From NCBI GenBank assembly GCA_036924285.1, contig JAYKYS010000018.1:496001-560000 (forward strand): 64,000 nt of DNA, given 5' to 3'. A model generated the notes under the pieces. That model made no database searches. It had not been told where the DNA came from and saw only the letters and a program-made list of their open reading frames with translations. The position numbers and the translations under genes are program-made. This document shows, in pieces, positions 48,975 through 59,784 of this stretch. The number at the start of each line of letters is the position of its first letter. Position 1 is the stretch's first letter. This stretch comes from Asterella californica (taxonomy: Eukaryota > Streptophyta > Marchantiopsida > Marchantiales > Aytoniaceae).

Positions 48975-49905
48975 CTTCGAGAAGACCATCTCCACCACCT
49001 GGACCTGAGGAAGAAAGAAGTTGACAGTCGCACCAGCCGGCAGTCGACATGGCTTCCCACACTCGGCAGAAGTACCATCCGTACGACGATGATGTTGACG
49101 CGGACGACTTCATCACGATGTTCGAGACCATCTCTAGATCCAACAAGGAAGACGCTGATGTTGACAGACTCCGTGTATTTCCCAGTTTGATCATAGGGAA
49201 GGGAAGGAAGTGGATGAGTAAGATGTTGGATGATGGTGTAGTAATGGCCGCTTGGGCTACTCTGAAGGTAGCCTTTCTGAAGAGGTTCAGAGGAGTGGAC
49301 TACGATCGTATGACCCTCATAGAGCTTCAGAGGCTCGAACGGAAGAAGAAAGAGACACTGAGAGATTACACCGAGAGGTTTGAAGATCTCCTAGATCACA
49401 TCCCTCAGAACCAAGGAAGACTCTGCTACTGTGCTCAGCAAGCTGTGGACTGGTACTTGGGAAGATTGTCTCAAGATATGGAATTGTATTGCAGAAGAGG
49501 AGGAGGTGATGATTTAGCAAAGATACAGAAGCATGCCGAGCAGTATGAAACCTCGAGCATCACTCGGAATATGACGAAAGACAGAGAGAAGACCTCGAAG
49601 AAGTCCAAGAAGTCGAAGAAGTCTTCTCGGAAGTCCAAGAGGAAGTCCAAGTCCACTGAAACTGATAACAGTGATTCGGAAGCATCTTCTACTTCTGAAG
49701 AGTCTACTGTCGAAAGTTCAGAATCCGAATCTGAACAAGAGAAGAAGGCGCGGAAGAAGAAGAAGGAGAAGATGTGAGCAAGGGAGGAAGTTGTGCAGAA
49801 AATGCCTCAAACTCAGATCATACAGTCTGCGCCTGATCTCCGCATCGATGAGGTTCTGAAGCAGTTTGCCGACCTGAAAGTTCATCTTCTGAACCAGAAA
49901 GACAA
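48975..49905 (+). pseudogene. Family D gag fragment, plus orientation
   Basis: The open frame 49049-49777 is a retrotransposon gag core close to element C (NKEDADVDRLRVFPSLIIGK, KKETLRDYTERFEDLLDHIP) with a Lys/Ser-rich tail. After a stop it continues as DLRIDEVLKQFADLKVHLL, matching C gag just before its first knuckle. Upstream sequence reads SASRRPSPPPGPEEERS before a TGA. The fragment begins against A1 at 48974 and ends near 49905, where the strand of family D coding sequence flips. It is therefore inverted relative to the adjoining D2 gag start. Confidence 0.75.
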
Positions 49906-49916
49906 GCGGAAGCAAC

Positions 49917-50633
49917 CTACGGCTTGTCTGAATCACGAAGGCCGTCTTCTGAGTCAGAACTACTGTCACTGCTACCTTCCGAGATGTCTGGAACAACCTC
50001 CTCCAGTCTTCCCTCACCTTGAGAAGCTTCTTCCGCGCTTGGGAAGACGTCTTCTGAGTAACCAGTACCAAAATCTACTTTATACACGTGATCACCCGGT
50101 TGGTGTCTGTCTTCGCCAAAGATTATGCTCGAGATGGAAGGCTCTTCCAACTCTACCGATCGGATCTTCCTGAGCTCTTCTTCTTTCTTTTGGTGTCTCT
50201 CTGCTCTCTAGAAGCGGTTCGCTGGGGTGAATTAACCCACTCAGGATCTTTACCCGTGCGTCTTCTGCTTCTTCCTCCGATCGGAGGCATCCACCAGAGT
50301 ACTGAGAACCGATGTCCCTCTCCTTCTACCACTAGATCCGGGAGACCAAATGACTGAACAACCAATCACAAGTTCAGAACGTCTTCTTCTCCTGCTTCTG
50401 GTTGCACTCACTGCAATCTTCCAAGATCGAGTCTTCCAAGAAGCTCTTGGAAGCAGGGAAGCGGCTTCTTCCAACTCTCCCTGGGGTATCTTATCAACTT
50501 TTGGTTGCGGTTTCCGTCTTCTAGCAAGATAGAGTCCCACAACATATTCAACTACAATCGAAGTTAGTTCGAAATGAACCTAACTATGGCACACAGATCC
50601 AGGAAGCTTAGAACAGAAGTTACTAAGATGAAA
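49917..50633 (-). pseudogene. D2 gag, N-terminal region
   Basis: Minus-strand leader and gag start downstream of the D2 primer site. Short frames (50540-50250; 50150-49917) are basic then acidic and serine-rich (EGSSDSSSDSEDGLRDSDKP), like the N-terminal part of C gag. No full frame survives. Its expected continuation, the gag core, lies next to it but on the plus strand. Confidence 0.55.
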
Positions 50634-50651
50634 TCCCCGGCAGCGGCGTCA
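50634..50651 (-). other. D2 primer-binding site (tRNA-Asp-like)
   Basis: Minus strand TGACGCCGCTGCCGGGGA, 18 nt after the LTR end. It fixes the orientation of D2 and the 3' end of the family D LTR. Confidence 0.8.
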
Positions 50652-52053
50652 AAAATCGTGCTCACTATATGTAGTGACGTAGGATTACTCCTTTTGCCCA
50701 TTTAGTATAGAAGATATCGTTCCCATAGAGGATTTACGTAAGTAATCGCTGCTCTAAGTTCTAAGATCTGTTCAAACACACAAACACACGGGTTTTGTCT
50801 AAAAAGCCCGTCTTCTCACAAAACCACACAAAACCACACGTCTTCCAGACACGCCACATGGTGCTCTGGAACTAAACAAACAACTACCAACTAAAATATC
50901 ATACAATTATTCACATGGAAGCTCGGGAAGACGATCTTCCTGCTTCCAGGTTGCTTCTTCCGGTCTTCTCGATACCGTCTTCCCGAAGCGATTCTTGTCT
51001 TCTGGGGGTTCAGCTCGTCTTCTCACACCTCCAGAAGGCTGCCCTGCTTCGCAGAAGTCGACTAGTAACGGTCATTACACCTTATTCTCACACTCACCTT
51101 CCAACGGGTTAGATTAATCACAGGGTGTATGCCCCCTGTAGCCTTCCCAAACTTCTGCCTACGGAAATGGTCTTCCTGCAGCACTACAACGACATTCACC
51201 TTCACAGAAGCTCAATAGAAGTCTCGGAAGCTCACTAGAAGAAGGTACGAAGATGGGGAAGATGGGAGAAGATGGGGAAGATAAGAAAATCCAGACAAGA
51301 GAAAACAAGATGAAAAGAGTAAATTAAGATTCCGACAGGCTTCTAGTCCGGATCTTGACTAACAAGCCATCCCTGCTTGTAATAATTTGGGGAGGAAGAC
51401 AACAAACGTGAGTACTGTTGCACCGTCTTCTACTCGAGGATGTCGTCTTCTGCTGTGGGAAGAAGGCTTCTTTCTTCTTCACTTCGCTGCTCTGACTGCT
51501 CTGTCTTCTGGGATCCTTTACCCAGGAGACCGTTCGTACGTAGATCCCAAGTGCTCTACTGAACGAGTCAAGCTACACTTCCACAACTGCTGACAGTCAC
51601 CGCCACTCAAGAAGAACACTTCTCATGCACAATTGGAAGCAAATTCATGGAACCCACCATCCAGAAGACATGAACAAAGCCTCTGCACTCGAATCCACAA
51701 TCTATTCTCCGAGAAGAAGTCACAATGGCATTGGGAAGCTCACTCCCTCTACTTCCTGCGTCTACTCCTCGACACACCAGTCTAGCTAACAGGACTGCAT
51801 GAGGATGCCGTTCCCTGTTCCTAGACTGTCCACTACTTCTATCTACATCTCCGAACCACTGCTGGTACGAGTATGCAGACCCCTCCTGTGTATTCCAAGA
51901 CTATTCGTATGTTTCCAACGACGGGTGTAGTGCGAAGAACTATCTATCAGGTGTCTTCTCTCTAATGTGTCTAGTCTGCCTGCACCATAGAATCGACTAC
52001 TGAACGTTTTAGAACTGGCAGAACTGGTAGAACTCTTTCTCCTACTCTGCGGT

Positions 52054-52066
52054 CCTACTTATATCG
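52054..52066 (-). promoter_or_regulatory. TATA box of the D2 LTR
   Basis: Minus strand CGATATAAGTAGG, about 230 bp downstream of the end of the U3 coding frame (52296). D1 has a mutated version. Confidence 0.5.
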
Positions 52067-52295
52067 CTGTCATGAGAACCAGGGGAGACGACCACCAGGG
52101 AGAGAGAGGCGCTGACAAGAGGTTGCTACCTCACATGCAAGCTGTTCCCCGGCCCGAATTGGCCATCCACCTTGTCCTTCCTACGCTACCTATGCTGCCA
52201 CATGGTATCCTAACTAATATTACATGGAAAAACTGCCACCCTTAAGATAACATGTTCGATCCTACTATATTTGGATTTGTAAATGGAGTTACTAA

Positions 52296-52546
52296 CTACT
52301 CAGATTGCACGGAGGCAATCTCTACCTGATCTGCTTCTATCGGAGCTCCTAACGCGGCTTCTGATAAGCTAGAAAGCCCTGTAGTTACCTCGGATGTCAC
52401 TGAGGTGGCTTCCTCCTCATCGTCCTTGGCTGGCTCTGCTGTCGTTGCTGCTGCGTCTTCCTCGGCTTCGGCTTCTGCTTTGGAAGACAGAAGCGTCTTC
52501 TGGGAAGCGGAGTCGACCGATGCTTCTTCCGTCTTCTGAGGCACGG
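52296..52546 (-). pseudogene. D2 U3 coding frame, C-terminal tail
   Basis: Ala/Glu/Ser-rich acidic tail (QKTEEASVDSASQKTLLSS ... VEIASVQSE) nearly the same as the end of the D1 frame. A3 interrupts it just after the VPSPAP region, whose other half is at 61072. Confidence 0.8.
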
Positions 52547-53829
52547 TGTCGGAGTGTAATCCGTCTACCTAGGAAAGCGCCGGGCTTCTGGCTGTGGTTG
52601 TTCACTCAAGAGGTTGGCTTTCAGGTTACAACAGGGGCTATAAACACTCACACAGATGTGTAAGATCTAGTAATATACCCAGAAGGCGAAATTCAGGTCT
52701 AGCTGGCAATAATAGGATTCGGCGGTGAACTTTGACACTCACGGAGAGGAAAATTATGAAGGTTTAGACCTCTAAACTTCCCCTACATGCAAATGAGGTA
52801 CTACTGAACTCACAGACGAAATTTCAGCCTGAGATCAAATTCTGACACGGAGATATGAACAGAAAAGTTTTGAGCAAGAAAACTACGGCAATTTCTGGTA
52901 CCTAGCTGGCTATTTCAACCTATAACAGGAGTTTGGCTCGATCAATTTCGAAGTTTCTTACAGGATTTGCAGTCTACAGGGTGCTGAACATCCCTGTGAA
53001 GTTGGGACTCCTGAATGTACACAGAACTGTAGATCTCCTCCTCTGAAGTCGCTGCTCAAGATTAAGAGCTTTTGAGACCCCCTCAGCTTCAGCGGCCGCC
53101 CTGAATTACTCAGTTGCTCAATCGATATGAAACTTTTTGTGAAATCGTAGCCCTGCTGGCGGAGAACACAACCTCGAAGTTTTGAAGCAATTTCCTCAAA
53201 TCTGATGCGAGTGACACTGAAAACCCTAAATCCAACCAAAATGATTCAATTCTAGCACAATCCGAACTTCAATTGCTCATAACTCCGTCTTTATTGACTC
53301 AAATCGATCGAAATTTTCACTGGAAGTGCTTGGCATGAAGAGACCTCTCTCCCTGTGCCCCCAGATTTCGAAGATCCCTCACCAAATGCTCGAACTCCAC
53401 TCTAGAGCTCTGTTTCTAAATTTAGAGTTTAACAAAAGACAAAAACGGACCAATGGGAGTTCATAGCTCCACTTGGTTGTCCTTTAGTACCCTAAACCAC
53501 GTGGCAACTTAGTTTTACTCATAGGCTACCACGTCAAGCCTCCTAGAGTGCCAACGTAAAACTTAAATTACTTAAAACGACACGCAGCCCCGAAAAATAA
53601 CTTAAATCAGCTAAAAAGCGTGCATGGGCTACACGCAAATACAACCCATGAGCTTAAGCCCTATCAACATGGTAATCAACCTACTAAGACTCAAAATAGT
53701 GTTAACACCGTATGCAAAGGTGTCAAACATATACATAAACGACTAGAAGTAATATAAGCTAACTTCTAGAACTACTAAACTCAAGCGTCGGAGTAGAAAT
53801 ATAACATGTAGCTGCCAAGTAGCGCGACA
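52547..53829 (-). repeat. A3 3' LTR
   Basis: 1283 bp, ends TGTCG/CGACA, next to the polypurine tract on its inner side. Confidence 0.93.
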
Positions 53830-53842
53830 TCCACCCCCTCTG
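53830..53842 (-). other. A3 polypurine tract
   Basis: Minus strand CAGAGGGGGTGGA abutting the 3' LTR, the same as in A2. Confidence 0.8.
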
Positions 53843-53875
53843 AACCTGCACATCCTCTGGTATGTGCCATCCAGA

Positions 53876-56800
53876 TCAAGACTCTTCAGCTTTGGCTTCA
53901 AACTCATCTTCAATCTGCATTGAGTCTTCAGCTTCATCCTCTGTAAACTCTGCAACGTTCTGGTCCTCTCCTCTCCTCCTAAAGAGCTTGATTCTCTTTC
54001 CTGCGACTGGTATCTTGAGCACTGCACCATCTAACTCTCTCAAGGAGTATGTGGCATTATCATAAACTTCTAACACCACATAAGGTCCAAACCATCTCTT
54101 GGAGAACTTCCTGATAGTGCTATGCTGATTATCAAGACTACTATCATAGACTAACACCCAATCACCTTCTTTAACTGGTTTGGGTCGTAATCTATGCGTT
54201 CTATCAAATCTGTCTTTGTTTCTCTCCCTAGCAATCTTTAATCTTTCGACAGCTTTGGCAACATCCTCAGGTCTTCGTTCTAACTGCTGGATCCTTAATG
54301 CAAGAAGATCCTCCGTACTTTTACCATCTTCCCATGGCAAAACATTCCAAGTAGGCACAACCTCCTCAATTGGCATCACAGGTTTCTGTCCTAGTATCAA
54401 CTCTGCTGGCATGTAACCTGTAACGGTACTATGAGTTGTACGATCTGCCCATAAAGCAAATGGTAGCAGTCTAGGCCATTCACGGATCTTACCCTTGCAA
54501 GCTTTTACCAAAGCTTTGATGATTGGCGGATGACCTCGTTCGCTCTTGCCATTCCCTTCAGGATTGTAAGCAGTGGTTAATGCTAGCTTGATTCCCAATC
54601 GCTTGAAGAACTCAACTGCTTCTTGTGAATCCAGCTCACCCCTATCTGCAGTGATCTTTCCCACACACCGATACCTACAAATAACATCTTCAAGTAGAAA
54701 ATGGCAGACACTAGCAGTGGTCTTTGTCCTCAGGGCACGGCCTTCGACTTGGTTAGATAGATCTTCTCTAGCCAAGACTAGATACCTCATTTGTCCAAGT
54801 CCAAATGGCATAGTTACCAGATCAACTACCTATTTGTAATGAATGGCTAAAGGATAAGTAGGATGCAATCCATCACGATGACGTACGTTGGAATACATCT
54901 GGCAAGGTATACAGGATGAAACAAACTGCACTACATCCTTATACATACCCTTCCACCAATACTTCTCCTTTATCTTGGCAAATGTAGCCCAAACTCCTCT
55001 ATGACCGGCCCATAGACTCTCATGGAACTCCTTGATCAGCTTCTGCTGCAATTCTAGGTCACATATCACCCGCTGTGGTACACCTCCTTGTAGCTTAGGG
55101 CGCTTCCATAGATGTCCTCCATATAAAAAGTACCCATAAGCTGTTCTACGGATCCTCTTGAAATCTGCATCAGACCAGCCTTCTTGCCTTTCCAATGAAC
55201 TCAAATAGCGCCCAAGATCCAACCACTCGCCATCGTACATAGTTTCCTCAAATAACTCCAATGGAGCTGCAAAACAGCTTCTATCCCTTCTAGCAAGAGC
55301 ACTAGAATAGAACTCTGTTCTCACATCCTCCTGATCATCTATCATTTCTTTCTCATCGTAATACCTAGCCCTTGATAACATATCTGCCACAGGATTGTCC
55401 TTTCCTGCGATATGTCTAAACTCTGGGTTCAAGGACTTGATATATGCTATCCACCTCAACATAGCAATATCTGGAGTTGTACAGCTAGTGATCATTCCCA
55501 AGAGAGGTAAGCAATCTGTCTCCACAACCACAGGTGCTCCTATCAAGTATTCCTTATCACTCTTCATCGCAGTAACTACTCCCCATAGCTCTCTCTTGAC
55601 CTGAGGGTAGTCTCTCTGCCGTGAACTTAAGACCTTAGCACCAAAACGCACCACATATCTATTTCCATCCTTATCATCTTGTCCTATAGCCCACCCAATG
55701 CCAATAGGACTAGTATCAACAGTAAGGATAACAGATCTGCCCAACTCATATGTTACCTTCCGTAGAGTTGGTGGTGAAGACAACAGATCCTTCAACTTCT
55801 TCATAGACTCGCTTTGCTCCTCTTGCCACTGAAATCTCTGCCCCTTCCTCAGCAACTTGTACAACGGATCTGCTACATGAGCAAAGTGTGGAATCCATAT
55901 ATGATAAAACACACATGCACCTAGAAACCTTCTCACCTCGGTAACCGATCCACACGTCTCCTTCATTCTTCGAATGGCATCAACCTTGTTTGGACAAGGT
56001 TTCCGACCATAAGATCCACATAGATGCCCCACAGTCAACACCTCTTGTTCTCCAAATACAGACTTTGCTCCTGATAAGGTCAAATGAACCTCCTCCAGTC
56101 GACTCAATATCTTATCACAATCAGCTATGTGATCTGCAACAAACTTACGGCACCCCCTCTGATCCATTACCTCATTCTTCTCCTCCTCAACACACCCTTT
56201 GATTGGCACATCATCAAGGAATGGCATAGTTTTTTCAGGAATGAAATCCCTCAAAACTTTATTCATGCCATTCATCATATGTGCTACAGAATTGGTAGCA
56301 CCTTGTGGCAAGGTGCACATCCTCAATAATCCCAAAGGTGTCCTCATTGTAGTCAAGTCTCTACTCTCAGAGGATAACTGAAACTGATCATACCCTGAAT
56401 ATAAGTCTCCCATTGAATAGATAGCACGACCAGCAAAAGCCTCTGCAAACTCGTCTACAAAAGATCCTATACCCATATTCCTGATAGTCACCTTGTTAAC
56501 TGGCTGCATATCTTGAATGAATCTCAAAGCTCTACTCTTCTTCGGAAAAGTAAACCATCTGCTAGAGTAGGGAGCTATAGATGGTTCCAAGATACCCATC
56601 CTAATCCTCTCATTAAGCAAGTCTTTCAGCTTTGGCAGATGAGCTCTAGGCACAGGGATAGGACGTAGATTCCAAGGCACATGCGGTATAGTAAAGATTA
56701 CCATAGGTGCAACTACACTTGGATCTACACATCCTACTTCATGCGACTCAAACGCAAACGCCTTACCATGCCTAGATAGCATCTCCCTGAAGCTCTTCTT

Positions 56801-57382
56801 CTCTTGCTCAGTAAGAAATCCATCACCTCCAATCCTTAGCTCCTTCAGTGTTGTTTCTGTGAACTGGTGCCCAATTCTTCTCGATCCTTTGAGCGTCGGT
56901 TCTCGTGCAGCTTGCTCCATCTTCTGATTGTAACCGAGTGGCAAAGGCAAAGCCACTGGTTTGACTTTCTTTGCCACTGACTTGTACTTGGTCTCCACAT
57001 ACACCTCTTGTCGATCTATAAACTTATCAATTACATCATAAAGCTCCTTGGAGCTCACTCTCACCACTCTATCTACACCATCTATAGAAATTTCTACTAT
57101 AGATTTCAACTCCCCTATAGTATCTACCAAATACTGCTCTTCAAACACTCCAGATATGTATTCATCTCCTGCTAACTCTCCACTATCCCACAAAGACTGC
57201 TGTACATACTTCACATGTTGTCTCTCAAACCTCTTCAGATTCTCAACCTTCCTATAACATACTGATCCACATGACGTCAATCCCAAGAAACTAGTGGATA
57301 AAGCTTCATGCTTTACTGGATCAGGCGAGAATCCTATCTCTACTGTACCGTTGAAGTCTCGCTCTTCAATGGTACTCTGCCA
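53876..57382 (-). pseudogene. A3 pol: reverse transcriptase, RNase H, integrase (one stop)
   Basis: A single frame of about 1169 codons starts at the -1 frame entry at 57382 and ends at 53876. Only a TAG at 54832-54830 (TGG in A2) breaks it. Order: a linker unique to the family, reverse transcriptase (FIQDMQPVN, YSMGDLYSGYDQF, FLDDVPIKG near 56210 in place of YxDD), RNase H (TVDTSPIGIGWA, KRELWG, ETDCLPLL), zinc-binding integrase start (GHRGVW ... CIPC), and integrase core with D (VVDLV), D (TADRGEL) and E (NPEGNGKSERGH). The C-terminus has RWFGPYVVLEV, a basic patch and an acidic tail. Without the stop it would be complete for a Ty3/gypsy pol. Confidence 0.92.
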
Positions 57383-59709
57383 AAACCCCTAGACTCTCTA
57401 AACTCCTGAGTAATCTTAGGTAGTGGACGGTCTCTCAAGCTATCACGATTCCTCTCATGTTCTGCAGCAACGGTCAAAAACTGAACAGCTCTTTTGCCGT
57501 CTCTACTACGTATCCTAGCATAGGCTGAACCATCATCCATAACTCGTGTCTCCATTCTAACAGCAGTAATGTAAGGCTGCCCTAGAATGATAGGATAGGT
57601 TGACATGTCTTGCACAAAGAAATTCTGAACATCACTGATGTCACCCACAGTCACCTTGATGTTGGGGCAAGCACCATAGTGTTCTCCCCGCTGGTTGTTG
57701 GCAGCACGGATAAGCCATCCATGGTCGGTGTCTATGGGCCACCTCCCACGCTTGTACAGCTCCTTAGACATCAGATTAATCTCTGAGCCGTGATCAATCA
57801 ATGCCACCACAGGTTCCTCTAGATCTCCCAGCTTCACTAAGGTCTCTGTGGTTGCTCTCGTCCAATGGTTGTGAGAATAATGGCTCTTTTGCGATGCTTC
57901 CACTTCATCTTCAAACCTCACGTGCTGATCTGATCTTCCCTCTGATACTTGAGAGCAATAACCAGCAATCTCATCTTCCTCATCTTCCGACAGTTTGGTC
58001 CCTAGAGCGTTAAGCGTAGCTGCTTCACCCAAAATCTGACGTTTCCTCTTGATGATATCTACGATAACCTCATGGAACTCACGCTTTGCAATCCCAAGAA
58101 TCTCACCCAATGTAAACTCAACTTTCCCATTCAAGATACGGTTCTCTAACACCTGCTTCAAGTCTGTAGCAATCTCAATGTCAGACTGAAGTTTGTATGC
58201 AGGCATCTTACCCTTCTCCTTGCTTCTCTCCTTCTCCTTTGGTGTTGTAGATGGTAGATCCTCCATAGTCTCCTCCCGAGTAGGTGTTGTCTCCTGCCTT
58301 GCATCTGGTCTAGCCCTTTCACTCCTTGTAGCAGGTCGTTTGGCTGTAGAAGCCTCACCTGCATCCTCCCTCCTGCGTTTTTCTTCTAGTAGAGCTTCAT
58401 GCTGACTTCTTGCAACATAAACATGCACTGACATAGTATCCACAGGGTCATTCCATCCTGTAGTTTCTCTAATTGAGTTGCCAACCCTTCGTAGCACATC
58501 CTTGTCTAGGTCTGTTCTAGCTACGGACCGCACTACATCTGACCACAACCCAGTAATCCCTTTCTCTCTCTCCATTTCCACTTTCACTCCACACGTTGCA
58601 GCATTCACAAGAGAAAGAGCATGTGATGCTGATATATCATTCACAAGTCTCTTCATACCACCCTTGCCAAAGTTGGTTCCCAGCATCATCCCAGTCTCTC
58701 TCAAATGGATCTTACCATCTTTGAAGAAGATAAGATCCTTCCTCAATGCATCTGAAAACTCCCCACAATCTCTTCTTACATGGTCTAGGCTATCACACCA
58801 TATACAACGATGAACAAAGCCTTCTCTTATCTGAGGTCTCTGCATAGCAGGCTGTACATTCTGCTCCTTCTCTTCTAACCTAGTGAGCTTAAGCTTAAGC
58901 TCCTTCATACCCTTAATCAACTCATCAAGCGGTGAGTCTTCCTCTCTAGCAATTACCAAAGCGGGCTTAGCAGGCAACTGCTTGACAAGAATTATCAGAG
59001 GTGCTGCTTCACTTACCACCACCTTGTCCCTTCTTCTCTGTCTCTTGGTCAGCAAAGAGACAGCCTCTTCAACCTCCTTCCAGTCAGTCTTCAATCCTCT
59101 CTCCTCACTCTTGTCTTCCAGCAACAGCTCAAGCTTCTCCTGAATAGTCACGTCCGCTGCTTGTAGGAAAAGCTCGGTCTTCTCCACCTCTAATGTAAGC
59201 TTTTCTGTCCTAGAAAGTTGAGCATACTGACGATCAAATTCCCTTAACAACTCATTTACAGACAAACCTTTGTTGGGCTTAACCACCCACTCCAAGAACG
59301 TTCTCTTGGTCACCCTCTCTGAATCTTCAGTGTAGTACTCCTCCTTCAAAGCTCACATAAAGCTCTCCCAACTCTGTCCTTGCTGCTGCTTGAGCTCCTT
59401 CACACGCCCACGAATCTCAGGGACAACAGCAAGCTCAAAGTTCTCCACCATCTCTTTCTCAGGCACCTTGTTCACCTCCATCTCCCTAGCATAGTATCGC
59501 ACATACTTGGAAATATCTGTACCCTTGAACTGGTCCATCTGGTGCACCACAGATTGCAACGCCTTGGTTGCTAACACCTCCTTCCTCTCTGTGCTCTGCT
59601 GCTGCTGCATGAACATGGAAAAAGCTTGGAACATCTTCATCGTAGCAGCATCAAACTGAATAGGTTGCTGAGCAGCAGCACCTCCACTTGATGATCCTTG
59701 GTTGGCCAT
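57340..59709 (-). pseudogene. A3 gag-pro (one stop)
   Basis: ATG 59709 (MANQGSSSGG). One TGA at 59355-59353 (CGT/Arg in A2) splits the frame into 118 and 669 codons in the same phase. Gag has an Ala/Gln-rich start, a charged helical body (LPAKPALVIAREEDSPLDEL), a CCHC knuckle CIWCDSLDHVRRDC (about residue 300) and an Arg/Glu/Thr-rich hinge. The protease has ALIDHGSEINLMS (Asp-His-Gly-Ser at 57795-57784) and ILGQPYITAVRM. It ends ...SETSTVQ-stop, 49 nt after the slip site. As in A1 and A2, pol is in the -1 frame. Confidence 0.92.
57382..57388 (-). promoter_or_regulatory. Candidate -1 ribosomal frameshift site GGGTTTT
   Basis: Minus strand G-GGT-TTT in the gag-pro phase (X XXY YYZ). A slip of one base back enters the pol frame at TGG 57382, which is open for 32 codons up to the first codon otherwise usable at 57286. 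The -1 frame has a stop (TAG) immediately upstream of the heptamer, so entry must occur at or after it. A1 keeps the same heptamer (46412-46418); A2 has GAGTTTT. Confidence 0.6.
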
Positions 59710-59755
59710 GATATCTGATCCTGTAACACTCTTAAGAAATCTCCCACCCTAGGTG

Positions 59756-59774
59756 TTTCACGTCGAGTTCACCA
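59756..59774 (-). other. A3 primer-binding site (tRNA-Trp-like)
   Basis: Minus strand TGGTGAACTCGACGTGAAA, 10 nt after the 5' LTR. It resembles the complement of the plant tRNA-Trp(CCA) 3' end as I recall it (TGGTGAACCCGACGTGAAT). Confidence 0.55.
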
Positions 59775-59784
59775 AAAGAGAGTA

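Larger units (their letters stand above)
50670..52546 (-). repeat. D2 LTR, 3' part (R/U5 and end of U3)
   Basis: Closely matches D1 15943 to about 17780, from the LTR end TGTAGTGACG into the U3 coding frame. It is interrupted at 52546 by A3 and continues at 61072. Confidence 0.9.

Noticed and set aside
52958..53239. 93-codon frame present identically in both A3 LTRs (also 60196-60477)
   Set aside because: The identity follows from LTR duplication. The frame is not kept in A1 or A2 LTRs, so it is not an LTR gene like those of families C and D.
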